Positions 1 through 8,157 of a stretch of DNA of 47,339 bases are shown one piece after another. Location: contig JAJZVX010000027.1 of the NCBI GenBank assembly GCA_021846985.1, positions 1-47,339 of the forward strand, given 5' to 3'. Position numbers and translations under genes: made by a program. Source of the stretch: Acidobacteriota bacterium. Its GTDB lineage: Bacteria > Acidobacteriota > Terriglobia > Terriglobales > Acidobacteriaceae. The notes beneath the pieces were generated by a model. It ran no database searches, was not told the DNA's origin, and saw only the letters and a program-made list of their open reading frames with translations. How positions within the stretch are numbered: the stretch's first letter is position 1; each line of letters starts with the position of its first letter.

Positions 1-117
1 CTTCTCGCGAACCGCATCGGCCGCCACGCGGCCCGCGCGATCCGCCTTGGCGGCCAGGTTGAGCTCTTCCAGCTCCTCGTAGGACAGAGCAAGAAAATTA
101 CGGTACTCAGTGGACAT
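1..117 (-). CDS. N-terminal fragment of a gene leaving the window; probably glutamine synthetase
   Basis: The first 39 codons of a minus-strand gene are present, beginning at the ATG at 117 with a good ribosome binding site (AGGAG five bases upstream). The peptide starts MSTEYRNFLALSYEELEELN and continues as a charged helix. I recognise this opening from glutamine synthetases of the kind found in Acidobacteria and related phyla, in which a helical extension precedes the beta-grasp domain. That is recall of a family opening, not a database match. No catalytic residue lies in the fragment, so the identity is tentative. Its upstream region is shared with the divergent CocE-type gene. Confidence 0.5.
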   Translation of the reverse strand, partial: MSTEYRNFLALSYEELEELNLAAKADRAGRVAADAVREK

Positions 118-350
118 GGGTCTCCTTTTGTGGCTGGAATCAAGCTGCAACCCCGGCAATGGCTGGGACAGACGGCAGATGGGGATAAGTTGAATCCAGG
201 GTTGCGCGGCATGGCCGCGTATAGGGAGATTGTACTTCGTGATCCCCGGCAAACCGCGGGCGGCCGGGAAACCCGCGAACTGGACTGACAAGCAAAAGCT
301 AGCCGGGCGCGGCGCAAAGCCCCCTTTCTCCGTCTCCTGGAGTAATCTTG

Positions 351-2309
351 ATGGTCAGGAGTCACCTCAAGCTCATGCGCAAACTGTACCGGTTCTCATG
401 CGCCGTTCCTTTGGTCGTTGCCCTGATTTTCTCCGTCGCCCATGCCCAGAAGCTCTCACCCGATGCCTCCGGAGAAGATTTCGTACGGTCCCACTACACG
501 AAATACGAGTTCCGCATTCCGATGCGGGACGGCAAGCGGCTCTTTACCGCTGTTTATGTGCCCAAAGCGAGCGCATTTCCGTCCGAGCCCGGGCCCTATC
601 CCATTCTGATGGACCGAACGCCGTACAGCGTGGCGCCGTATGGCGAAGACCAGTATCCGAAGCACCTGGGCCCTTCGGAGGAGTTCCAGAAAAGCGGTTA
701 CATCTTTGTCTACCAGGATGTGCGGGGCCGCTGGATGAGCGAGGGCGACTTTGTGGAGATGCGCCCGCATATCGACAACAAGCAGTCACCAAAGGACGTG
801 GACGACGCCTCGGACACCTACGACACAATCGACTTCCTCCTCAAGCACGTGCCTAATCACAACGGCAAGGTGGGAATCTGGGGAATCTCCTACCCCGGAT
901 TCTTCACCTCGGCGTCGATGATCGATTCCCACCCTGCGCTGGTGGCGGCCAGCCCGCAGGCGCCCATGACCGATTTGTTCCTGGGCGACGATGCCTACCA
1001 TGGCGGAGCATTCATGCTGGCGGCGAACTTCGGCTTTTACGTCTTCTTCAAGCCGAACCGGAATCCGGAGGAGCCCAAGCCGAGCCTCCGCTTTGATTTC
1101 GGCACACACGACGGCTACAAGTTCTATCTGAACGCCGGCAGCATCGAGAATCTGAACCGGGCTTTCCTGAAGGACAGCAATTGGCTCTTCAACGACCAGG
1201 AGCGGCACTGGACCTACGACAGCTACTGGCAGGCGCGCGACCTTTCGCAGCACATGAAGAATGTGCGCTGCGCGGTGCTGGTGGTGGGTGGCTGGTTTGA
1301 TGCCGAAGACCTGAGCGGCCCCTACAAAACTTTCTACGCCATCTCGAAGTTCAATCCGGAGACGCCGGTCACGTTCGTCGAGGGGCCGTGGGTGCATGGC
1401 GGCTGGGCGCGCGGCGACGGCGATCATCTGGGCGACGTGCAATTCAACTCAAGGACAAGCGAGTACTTCAGGGCCGACATCCAGTTTCCGTTTTTCGAGC
1501 ATTATCTGAAGGGCAAAGGCAAGGCGCTGCCCAAGGCCGTTGTCTTTGAGACGGGAACGAACGTATGGCAGCGGTTCGATGCCTGGCCCCCCAAGGCGGC
1601 CACGGCAAAGACGCTCTATTTTCACGCTGACGGCAAGCTGAGTTTTAATCCGCCCACCGAGGAAAAAAGCGCGGACGAATACGTGAGCGACCCCAGCCGG
1701 CCCGTGCCCTTTGCGGGTTACGTGACTGACACAGTGCCGCAGCGCTACATGGTGGACGACCAGCGATTCGCCGGCACGCGTCCGGACGTGCTGGTGTATG
1801 AGACCGATCCGCTGAAGGAAGATGTGACCATCGCGGGACCGATTTCGCCCCGATTGAAGGTGGCCAGCACGGGAACAGACTCGGACTTCGACGTGAAACT
1901 GATCGACGTCTATCCGGACGACTACCCGGACCCCGATCCGAGCCTGAACGGCAACAAGCGCATTCTGGGCGTGCCCCCTCTACAGATGGGCGGCTACGAA
2001 CAGTTGCTGCGCGGCGAGCCGTTCCGCGCCAAGTTCAGAAAGAGCTGGGAGAAACCGGAGCCGCTGGTCCCCGGCCAGCAGACCGAGATCGACTTTACGA
2101 TGCCGGATCTTTTTCACACCTTCCGTCGCGGCCATCGGATCATGGTGCAGGTGCAAAGCTCGTGGTTCCCGCTGACCGACCGGAATCCGCAGACCTTTAC
2201 GGATATTCCGAACGCGCGGCCCGAGGATTTCAAGAAAGCGACCGAGACTGTTTTTCACCAGAAGGATGCGGCCAGCGGGGTTGAAGTGCTGGTGCTGCCT
2301 AACCCCTAA
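351..2309 (+). CDS. Exported CocE/NonD-type serine hydrolase (X-Pro dipeptidyl-peptidase S15 fold)
   Basis: An alpha/beta hydrolase of the CocE/X-prolyl peptidase S15 group, about 652 residues. The N-terminus has basic residues, a hydrophobic stretch and VAHAQ, which is a classical Sec signal peptide, so the enzyme acts outside the cytoplasm. The nucleophile motif GISYPG puts Ser at 180, the acid is Asp317 in WFDAED and the base His349 in WVHGGW. The C-terminal third is the jelly-roll domain typical of the group. A TTG directly before the ATG at 351 is an alternative start, but GGAG at 339-342 sits eight bases before 351. Members cleave X-Pro dipeptides, acyl esters or beta-lactam amides, so the substrate is open. 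The exported dipeptidyl peptidase just downstream suggests peptide scavenging. Confidence 0.88.
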   Translation: MVRSHLKLMRKLYRFSCAVPLVVALIFSVAHAQKLSPDASGEDFVRSHYTKYEFRIPMRDGKRLFTAVYVPKASAFPSEPGPYPILMDRTPYSVAPYGEDQYPKHLGPSEEFQKSGYIFVYQDVRGRWMSEGDFVEMRPHIDNKQSPKDVDDASDTYDTIDFLLKHVPNHNGKVGIWGISYPGFFTSASMIDSHPALVAASPQAPMTDLFLGDDAYHGGAFMLAANFGFYVFFKPNRNPEEPKPSLRFDFGTHDGYKFYLNAGSIENLNRAFLKDSNWLFNDQERHWTYDSYWQARDLSQHMKNVRCAVLVVGGWFDAEDLSGPYKTFYAISKFNPETPVTFVEGPWVHGGWARGDGDHLGDVQFNSRTSEYFRADIQFPFFEHYLKGKGKALPKAVVFETGTNVWQRFDAWPPKAATAKTLYFHADGKLSFNPPTEEKSADEYVSDPSRPVPFAGYVTDTVPQRYMVDDQRFAGTRPDVLVYETDPLKEDVTIAGPISPRLKVASTGTDSDFDVKLIDVYPDDYPDPDPSLNGNKRILGVPPLQMGGYEQLLRGEPFRAKFRKSWEKPEPLVPGQQTEIDFTMPDLFHTFRRGHRIMVQVQSSWFPLTDRNPQTFTDIPNARPEDFKKATETVFHQKDAASGVEVLVLPNP

Positions 2310-2392
2310 TCTCGACCAGGGGCGGCGCGCAGAGGAAGATCCGCTCAAGATGGCGGTGCTTTCTTCGTCCGCCCCTTCCAATGAGGAACTCC

Positions 2393-4471
2393 ATGTTTGT
2401 TCGCAAGCTTCCAGTTGTTTTGCCGTGGGCGGCTCTGCTGCTTTTGGTTGCCGCGCCCGCGATACATGCCGAAGAGGGCATGTGGACCTTCGATAACCCG
2501 CCGTTGAAAGATTTGGCGGCCAAGTACAACTTCCATCCCACGCAAGCATGGCTGGACCACCTGCGCCTGTCGAGCGTACGCCTCAACGACGGCGGGTCGG
2601 GCTCGTTCGTGAGCCCCGACGGACTGCTGCTGACCAATCACCACGTGGCGCGAGGCCAGTTGCAGAAGAACTCGACGGCCGAACACGACTATCTGCGCGA
2701 CGGCTTTTATGCCGCAACGCCGGACCAGGAGATGAAGTCGCCCGACCTCGAAGTGAACGTGCTCGAGAGCATGGAGAACGTAACCGCGCGCGTGCAGGGA
2801 GCCGCCAGGGGTATCACGAACGAAGCCAAGGCGCTGCAAGCCCGCGACGCCGAGATTGCGGCCATTGAGAAGGAAAGCAAAGAGAAGACGGGATTGCGCT
2901 CCGACGTAGTCTCGCTTTACCAGGGCGGGGAGTACTGGCTTTACCGTTACAAGGCTTACACCGACGTGCGCCTGGTGTTTGCGCCGGAGCAGCAGGCAGC
3001 CTTCTTTGGCGGTGACCCGGATAACTTCACTTATCCGCGCGATGACCTGGATATGGCCCTGTTCCGCGTCTATGACAACGGCAAGCCGCTGCACACCGCG
3101 AACTACCTGAAGTGGAGCCCCAAAGGGGCCGCGCCGGGCGAACTGGTCTTCATCTCCGGCAATCCCGGCGCAACCTCGCGTCAGGATACGGTGGCCGAGT
3201 TGCTGATGGAACGCGACGTGAGAGAGCCGGCCATTATCGAATATCTGCAGCGCCGCATCGCTACGGCGCAGGCCTTCGCCGCGCAGGGACCGGAACAGGC
3301 GCGCGAAGTTGGCAGCACCATCTTCTTCCTGCAGAACAGCCTCAAGGTCTACCAGGGCCGCGCCGAAGCGCTGGCCGACAAGGCGATCCTCGCCAAGAAA
3401 GAGGCCGAGGAGAAGGACTTTCGCGAGAAGGTGGACGCCAATCCGGAGTGGAAGAAGGAGTATGGCGGAGCCTGGGATACAATCGCCCGCGTGGAGGAGC
3501 AACTGAAGCCGGAGTTCAACGTGCAGATGTATCGCCGGACCGACAGCCGCCTGTTCACGATTGCGCTGCAGATCGTGCAGTACGTGACGGAAATCAAGAA
3601 GCCCGACGGCGACCGGCTGGACGGGTTCCACGACGCCGGCCTCAGTTCGCTGCGCTATCAGATGCTTTCCCCCGCGCCCATCTATCCCGCCACGGAAAAG
3701 CTCTATATGTCCTCGGCGCTGCAACTGGCAGAGCAAAAACTGGGCCAGAACGACGCATACGTGCAGGCTATTCTGCAGGGCGGCAAAGTAGACAAGACGG
3801 TTGACGGGCTGGTGGACGGAACCAAGCTCGGCGATCCCGCTTTCCGCAAGGCTCTGATGGATGGCGGCCAGGCGGCAGTGGAAAGCTCAACCGATCCCAT
3901 GATTGAAGCGGCGCGCCGCGTGGATCCGATCGTTCGCGCCACCACACGCCACTTGAAAGATAGCGTGGAGAGCGTCCTCACGCCGGCAGGCGAAAAGCTG
4001 GGCAAGGCCCGCTTCCTCGTCTACGGCAAGAACGTGTATCCCGATGCCACCTTCACCTTGCGGCTGAGCTATGGCACCGTCAAGGGCTATCCCTACAACG
4101 GTACCATTGCGCAGCCGTTCACTACGTTCTACGGCCTGTTTGACCGTTCGGCTGGCTTCAGCAACAAGCCACCTTTCGATCTGACCGCAAAAGAAGCGGC
4201 GGCTCGTGACAAGCTGAATCTTGCCACGCCGCTGGATTTTGTCTGTACGGGCGACATCATCGGCGGCAACTCCGGTTCGTCGGTGGTAAACCGAGAGGGC
4301 GAACTGGTGGGGCTGATCTTCGACGGCAACATCGAGTCGCTGGCCGGAGATTTCGTCTACGACGGCACACGCAACCGCGCCGTGGCAGTACACTCGGCCG
4401 GCATGCTCGAAGGGCTCCGCAAGATTTATGGAGCCAATGCGCTGGCCGACGAGTTGGAAGGCAAGAAGTAA
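2393..4471 (+). CDS. Exported S46 family dipeptidyl peptidase, DPP7-type
   Basis: A serine dipeptidyl peptidase of family S46 (692 residues; family members are about 700-720). It removes N-terminal dipeptides from exported or periplasmic peptides. A Sec signal ends near AIHAEE. The chymotrypsin-like triad is visible: His84 in TNHHV, Asp220 in PRDDLD and Ser627 in GGNSGSS. The residue 18 after the catalytic serine is Gly (FDGN). In characterised members Gly here goes with hydrophobic P1 preference (DPP7) and Arg with acidic P1 preference (DPP11), so I infer DPP7-like specificity. An in-frame ATG at 2381 is possible, but GAGGA at 2383-2387 sits five bases before the ATG at 2393, which decides the start. 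It lies 83 bases after the CocE-type gene and ends before a strong terminator. Confidence 0.92.
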   Translation: MFVRKLPVVLPWAALLLLVAAPAIHAEEGMWTFDNPPLKDLAAKYNFHPTQAWLDHLRLSSVRLNDGGSGSFVSPDGLLLTNHHVARGQLQKNSTAEHDYLRDGFYAATPDQEMKSPDLEVNVLESMENVTARVQGAARGITNEAKALQARDAEIAAIEKESKEKTGLRSDVVSLYQGGEYWLYRYKAYTDVRLVFAPEQQAAFFGGDPDNFTYPRDDLDMALFRVYDNGKPLHTANYLKWSPKGAAPGELVFISGNPGATSRQDTVAELLMERDVREPAIIEYLQRRIATAQAFAAQGPEQAREVGSTIFFLQNSLKVYQGRAEALADKAILAKKEAEEKDFREKVDANPEWKKEYGGAWDTIARVEEQLKPEFNVQMYRRTDSRLFTIALQIVQYVTEIKKPDGDRLDGFHDAGLSSLRYQMLSPAPIYPATEKLYMSSALQLAEQKLGQNDAYVQAILQGGKVDKTVDGLVDGTKLGDPAFRKALMDGGQAAVESSTDPMIEAARRVDPIVRATTRHLKDSVESVLTPAGEKLGKARFLVYGKNVYPDATFTLRLSYGTVKGYPYNGTIAQPFTTFYGLFDRSAGFSNKPPFDLTAKEAAARDKLNLATPLDFVCTGDIIGGNSGSSVVNREGELVGLIFDGNIESLAGDFVYDGTRNRAVAVHSAGMLEGLRKIYGANALADELEGKK

Positions 4472-4500
4472 ACGGCGCGGCAAAGCCACAAGAACGCTAC

Positions 4501-4528
4501 AGGGGAGCCGAAAAGCTCCCCTTTTTTT
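4501..4528 (+). terminator. Rho-independent terminator after the S46 peptidase
   Basis: AGGGGAGC pairs with GCTCCCCT across a six-base loop (CGAAAA), and a run of seven T follows at 4522-4528. The hairpin starts 30 bases after the peptidase stop codon and separates the peptidase pair from the oxygenase cluster. Confidence 0.9.
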
Positions 4529-4584
4529 ACGACGCGAATCCACCTGAATCCGCCCGGGGGATGCCAGAAAACATCCGTTGGTCA

Positions 4585-4590
4585 TACAAT
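4585..4590 (+). promoter_or_regulatory. Possible -10 element of the desaturase-Rieske-reductase gene
   Basis: TACAAT lies about 125 bases before the chosen ATG at 4715. It overlaps the first in-frame ATG (4589), which argues against translation beginning there. No good -35 element is visible at the expected distance, so the promoter call is weak. Confidence 0.3.
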
Positions 4591-4714
4591 GCGAATACAG
4601 GGCTTCCCCCCGCGAAAGTTCTTCGCGGCCAGCTCATGGACCCGAACGCTTTCCCGATTGCAGCCGGGCAAACATCCTTTTCCCCAGGGACATCTCTCAG
4701 GAGCCATACCTGCT

Positions 4715-6997
4715 ATGAGTGCCGATGCATGCGCCGTTTCCACCCCTTCCCTTCAGCTCGATTACAGCCTGACCGGCGTCAACTCCGCGCTGGCCGTTGA
4801 AAAAGGGCTCGCCGAAGCTGACTGGTATCAGTGCCCTGTGCCGCGCGAGACCATGCGCAAGCTGCTCGAGCGGCGCGACGGACCCGCCATTCGCGACACC
4901 CTGCTCTGGTTTGCGCTCATCTTTGGTAGCGGCTACGCGGCGTTCCTCCTCTGGCACACATTCTGGTTTGTCATTCCGTATGAGATTTACGCAGTGTTGT
5001 ACGCATCCACCTGCGATTCGCGCTGGCACGAGAGCGGCCACGGAACGGCGTTCAAAACCGACTGGATGAACAACGCGCTCTACGAGATCGCTTCGTTCAT
5101 GGTAATGCGCGAATCGACGCGGTGGCGCTGGAGCCATAACCGCCATCACAGCGACACGATTATCGTCGGTCGCGATCCGGAGATTGCTGTGCCCCGGCCG
5201 CCGAACGTCCGTGCGCTCATCATGAGCTTCTTTGCCCTTACTGTGTATCCGCAGTATTTCAAGCTGATTGCGATGCACGCGCTGGGGCGCATGTCGGACG
5301 CGGAAAAAACATTTGTGCCTGCAACGGAGTTCCACAAGATCTACTTCAGAGCGCGCATCTATGCGGCGATCTACCTCTCCGTGATCGTGCTGGCCCTTGC
5401 AACGCGCAGCATCCTGCCGCTGCTCTACATCGGGCTTCCAGGGCTCTTTGGCGCCTGGCTGCAGGCCATTTACGGCCTTACCCAGCACGCGGGACTGGCG
5501 GAAAACGTTCTCGATCACCGGCTGAACTGCCGGACGGTCTACCTGAACCCAATCAACAAGTTTCTTTACTGGAACATGGGCTACCACGTGGAACACCACA
5601 TGTTCCCGCTGGTTCCCTATCATGCCCTGGACAAGCTGCATGAGGCCATCAAAGACGATTGTCCAACGCCCTACCCCGGCCTGCTTGCCGCATGGCGCGA
5701 GATGATTTCCGCCATCCGAAAGCAGGTGAAAGACCCCGCTTACTGCGTGAAGCGGCGGCTGCCCCAGCCCAAGGCGCGCGTGAACGACCGGCCCGTTATC
5801 GCGTGCGCGGACCCCGATCCGGAGGGATGGGTCACGGTATGCGACGACGCGCAGTTGCGGCGGGCCGATCTGCTGCGCTTCGACCATGGGCAAAAGACCT
5901 TTGCCCTTTACCGCACCGATGAAGACAGGCTCTTTGCCACCGACGGCGTTTGCACGCACGGCAACACGCATCTCTCCGAAGGGTTGATCTTCGGCAATGT
6001 GGTGGAATGCGCCAAGCACAACGGGCGCTTCAACCTGGCGGACGGATCGCCCGCGCGGGCGCCCATCTGCCGCGGTCTGGCGACCTATCCGGTGGAAGCG
6101 CGCAATGGGCGCATCCGCGTGAACATTCTCCGGCCCGGCGGCGCCGGAGCCCGCACCTACAAAACCTGCCGTTTCCGCGTGGTAAGCAACCGCAGCGTAG
6201 CCACCTTTATCAAGGAACTGGTCCTGGAGCCGCTGGAATCCGAGCAAAAGATGCCGTTTACTCCCGGCGATTATCTGCAGTTCGACATCCCCGCGTACGA
6301 GGAGATACGCTTTCGCGACTTCGATATTCCCGAGCCTTTCGCAACCGTTTGGAGGAACCAGCATGTCTTCGATCTGGTTGCGAAGAACCCCGCCGCGGGA
6401 CGCCGCAACAACTATTCGATCGCGAGCAATCAGCAGACGGAGCCGATCTTCCGCTTCAACGTACGCATCGCCACGCCGCCACCGGGGCAGGACTGCGCGC
6501 CGGGCGTCGGATCGAGCTACGTCTTCAACCTCAAGCCCGGCGACGTGGTGTCGGCCATTGGCCCCTTTGGGGATTTTCACGTGAAGCCCACCCAGCGCGA
6601 GATGGTCTACATTGGCGGCGGCGCGGGCATGGCTCCGCTGCGCGCCCATCTCGCGCATCTTCTCGAAAACGAGCGCACGGCGCGGAAGATCGGTTTCTGG
6701 TATGGGGCGCGTTCCCGGCAGGAAATCTTCTACCAGGATTACTTTGAGCAACTCGCCCGGGAACATCGCAACTTCAGCTTCCATCTAGCGCTCTCCTCGC
6801 CGCTGCCCGAAGACAAATGGACCGGCGCAACGGGATTCATCCACGAGATAGTGTTTGACCAATACCTGCGCCATCACCCGCAGCCGGAGGCCGTCGAGTA
6901 CTATCTCTGCGGGCCGCCGACGATGATCAAAGCCTGCACACGGATGCTGGCGGCGCTCGCAGTGCCGGTCCATCAGATCGCATTCGACGAGTTCTAG
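4715..6997 (+). CDS. Three-domain fusion: membrane desaturase/hydroxylase, Rieske ferredoxin and NqrF-like reductase (MocD-MocE-MocF-like)
   Basis: This 760-residue protein appears to be a self-contained oxygenase. Residues 1-355 are a membrane fatty-acid-desaturase fold with hydrophobic helices and three di-iron histidine boxes: HESGH at 105, HNRHH at 141 and HVEHH at 291. Residues 360-470 are a Rieske [2Fe-2S] domain with Cys413-x-His415 and Cys432-x2-His435. Residues 475-760 resemble the FAD/NADH module of NqrF: RNNYS (564, flavin), GGGAGMAP (634, nucleotide) and a CGPP motif at 732. In rhizobia the separate proteins MocD, MocE and MocF form an oxygenase system linked to demethylation of 3-O-methyl-scyllo-inosamine. 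The fusion would pass electrons from NADH through FAD and 2Fe-2S to the di-iron site within one chain. Start: AGGAG at 4699-4703, and MSADACAV opens the conserved region; an upstream ATG at 4589 is unlikely. The substrate is unknown; lipid hydroxylation is an alternative to O-demethylation. Confidence 0.9.
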   Translation: MSADACAVSTPSLQLDYSLTGVNSALAVEKGLAEADWYQCPVPRETMRKLLERRDGPAIRDTLLWFALIFGSGYAAFLLWHTFWFVIPYEIYAVLYASTCDSRWHESGHGTAFKTDWMNNALYEIASFMVMRESTRWRWSHNRHHSDTIIVGRDPEIAVPRPPNVRALIMSFFALTVYPQYFKLIAMHALGRMSDAEKTFVPATEFHKIYFRARIYAAIYLSVIVLALATRSILPLLYIGLPGLFGAWLQAIYGLTQHAGLAENVLDHRLNCRTVYLNPINKFLYWNMGYHVEHHMFPLVPYHALDKLHEAIKDDCPTPYPGLLAAWREMISAIRKQVKDPAYCVKRRLPQPKARVNDRPVIACADPDPEGWVTVCDDAQLRRADLLRFDHGQKTFALYRTDEDRLFATDGVCTHGNTHLSEGLIFGNVVECAKHNGRFNLADGSPARAPICRGLATYPVEARNGRIRVNILRPGGAGARTYKTCRFRVVSNRSVATFIKELVLEPLESEQKMPFTPGDYLQFDIPAYEEIRFRDFDIPEPFATVWRNQHVFDLVAKNPAAGRRNNYSIASNQQTEPIFRFNVRIATPPPGQDCAPGVGSSYVFNLKPGDVVSAIGPFGDFHVKPTQREMVYIGGGAGMAPLRAHLAHLLENERTARKIGFWYGARSRQEIFYQDYFEQLAREHRNFSFHLALSSPLPEDKWTGATGFIHEIVFDQYLRHHPQPEAVEYYLCGPPTMIKACTRMLAALAVPVHQIAFDEF

Positions 6998-7041
6998 AGA
7001 GGGCGCCGGGCGGCTTATAATGCGGAGACGTGTGACCACCG

Positions 7042-8157
7042 ATGCCAGACCATGACTTGTGCTACGCTCCGCCGGCTCCCCAGAGGAAGGACTTCCGCAT
7101 AGGAGTCCTTGGCAGCGGCTTCATTGTTAACGATTGCCACCTGGTGAGCTACCGGCGCCTGGGACTGAACCCGGTCGCCATTGCCTCGCGCACCCGGGAA
7201 CGAGCCGCCCAGGCTGCCGCGCGCCACGCGATTCCGCGCGTGTGCGCCGGCTATGAGGAACTGCTCGACGATCCGGATATCGAAGTGCTGGACATCGCGG
7301 TTCCCCCGCAGCATCAGCTTGCGCTGATCCGCGCCGCCTGCGCGCGCGGAACAGTGAAAGGCATCCTGGCGCAGAAGCCGTTGGCGCTCAGCTACGATAA
7401 GGCCGAGGAGGCCGTTCGCCTGTGCGAGCAGGCAGGCATCCTGCTCTCGGTCAACCAGAACATGCGCTACGACCCTTCGGTATGGGCCGCCAGTTCTCTG
7501 CTGAAGCAAGGTTTCTTTGGCGAACCCGTCTTCGCCACCATCGACATGCGGGCGGTATTGCACTGGCAGCCATGGCAGGCCGGAACCGGATCGGCGACCT
7601 TCCGCATCATGTCCATTCATCATCTGGACTGCATGCGCTTCTGGTTTGGCGATCCAGTGCGCGTCTTCGCCAGCAGCAGGCCCGACCCGCGCACCGCGTT
7701 CCCTCACACCGACGGCATCTGCACCACGATCCTTGAGTATGAGAGCGGCCTGCGCGGCGTGGTGGTGGACGATGTGTGGGCGGGGCCGGTGCGCGAGGGA
7801 TGCCCGGGAGAAACCCGCATCGAGTGGCGGATCGAAGGGCTCGACGGCGTCGCCATCGGGGATATCGGCTGGTGCAAAGACCCCTTCACCACGCCCTCGA
7901 CCATGCGCTACGCGCGCAAGGGTGACTCGGAGTTGCGGCGGTTTGCACCGGCGGCGAGCTGGTTTCCCGACGCCTTTGGCGGCGCCATGAGCCAGTTGCT
8001 GGTCGCGCTCGAAACCAGCCAGCCGCCAGCCATTGACGCGCGGGACAATTTGAAGAGCATCGCGCTGGTGGAAGCCGCCGCGCGAAGCGCCGAAGAACAC
8101 CGGATGGTCGCGCCACAAGAGATGGAAATCAGCAGTCCTACGGGAGGCAAGGCATGA
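7042..8157 (+). CDS. Gfo/Idh/MocA family NAD(P)-dependent dehydrogenase, cytoplasmic
   Basis: A 371-residue oxidoreductase with an N-terminal Rossmann fold (LGSGF, Gly24 and Gly26) followed by the alpha/beta substrate domain of the Gfo/Idh/MocA family. The usual EKP motif reads QKP, with the lysine (112) kept and the glutamate changed to glutamine. No signal peptide is seen. Family members oxidise or reduce ring hydroxyls of inositols and sugars. It begins 44 bases after the three-domain oxygenase and its last codons overlap the next start (ATGA at 8154-8157), so the isomerase-like protein is translationally coupled to it. A TATAAT lies at 7016-7021, but a matching -35 is poor and the TSS would fall downstream of the apparent GGAG. 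I infer action on a product of the oxygenase; the substrate is not known. Confidence 0.9.
   Translation: MPDHDLCYAPPAPQRKDFRIGVLGSGFIVNDCHLVSYRRLGLNPVAIASRTRERAAQAAARHAIPRVCAGYEELLDDPDIEVLDIAVPPQHQLALIRAACARGTVKGILAQKPLALSYDKAEEAVRLCEQAGILLSVNQNMRYDPSVWAASSLLKQGFFGEPVFATIDMRAVLHWQPWQAGTGSATFRIMSIHHLDCMRFWFGDPVRVFASSRPDPRTAFPHTDGICTTILEYESGLRGVVVDDVWAGPVREGCPGETRIEWRIEGLDGVAIGDIGWCKDPFTTPSTMRYARKGDSELRRFAPAASWFPDAFGGAMSQLLVALETSQPPAIDARDNLKSIALVEAAARSAEEHRMVAPQEMEISSPTGGKA

Noticed and set aside
4697..6784. 695-codon minus-strand frame opposite the three-domain oxygenase
   Set aside because: No family features; it is the mirror of a gene with clear motifs in the other direction.
7016..7021. 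Perfect TATAAT before the dehydrogenase gene as a separate promoter
   Set aside because: No acceptable -35 at 16-18 bases and the expected start would cut off the apparent ribosome binding site; it may be chance.
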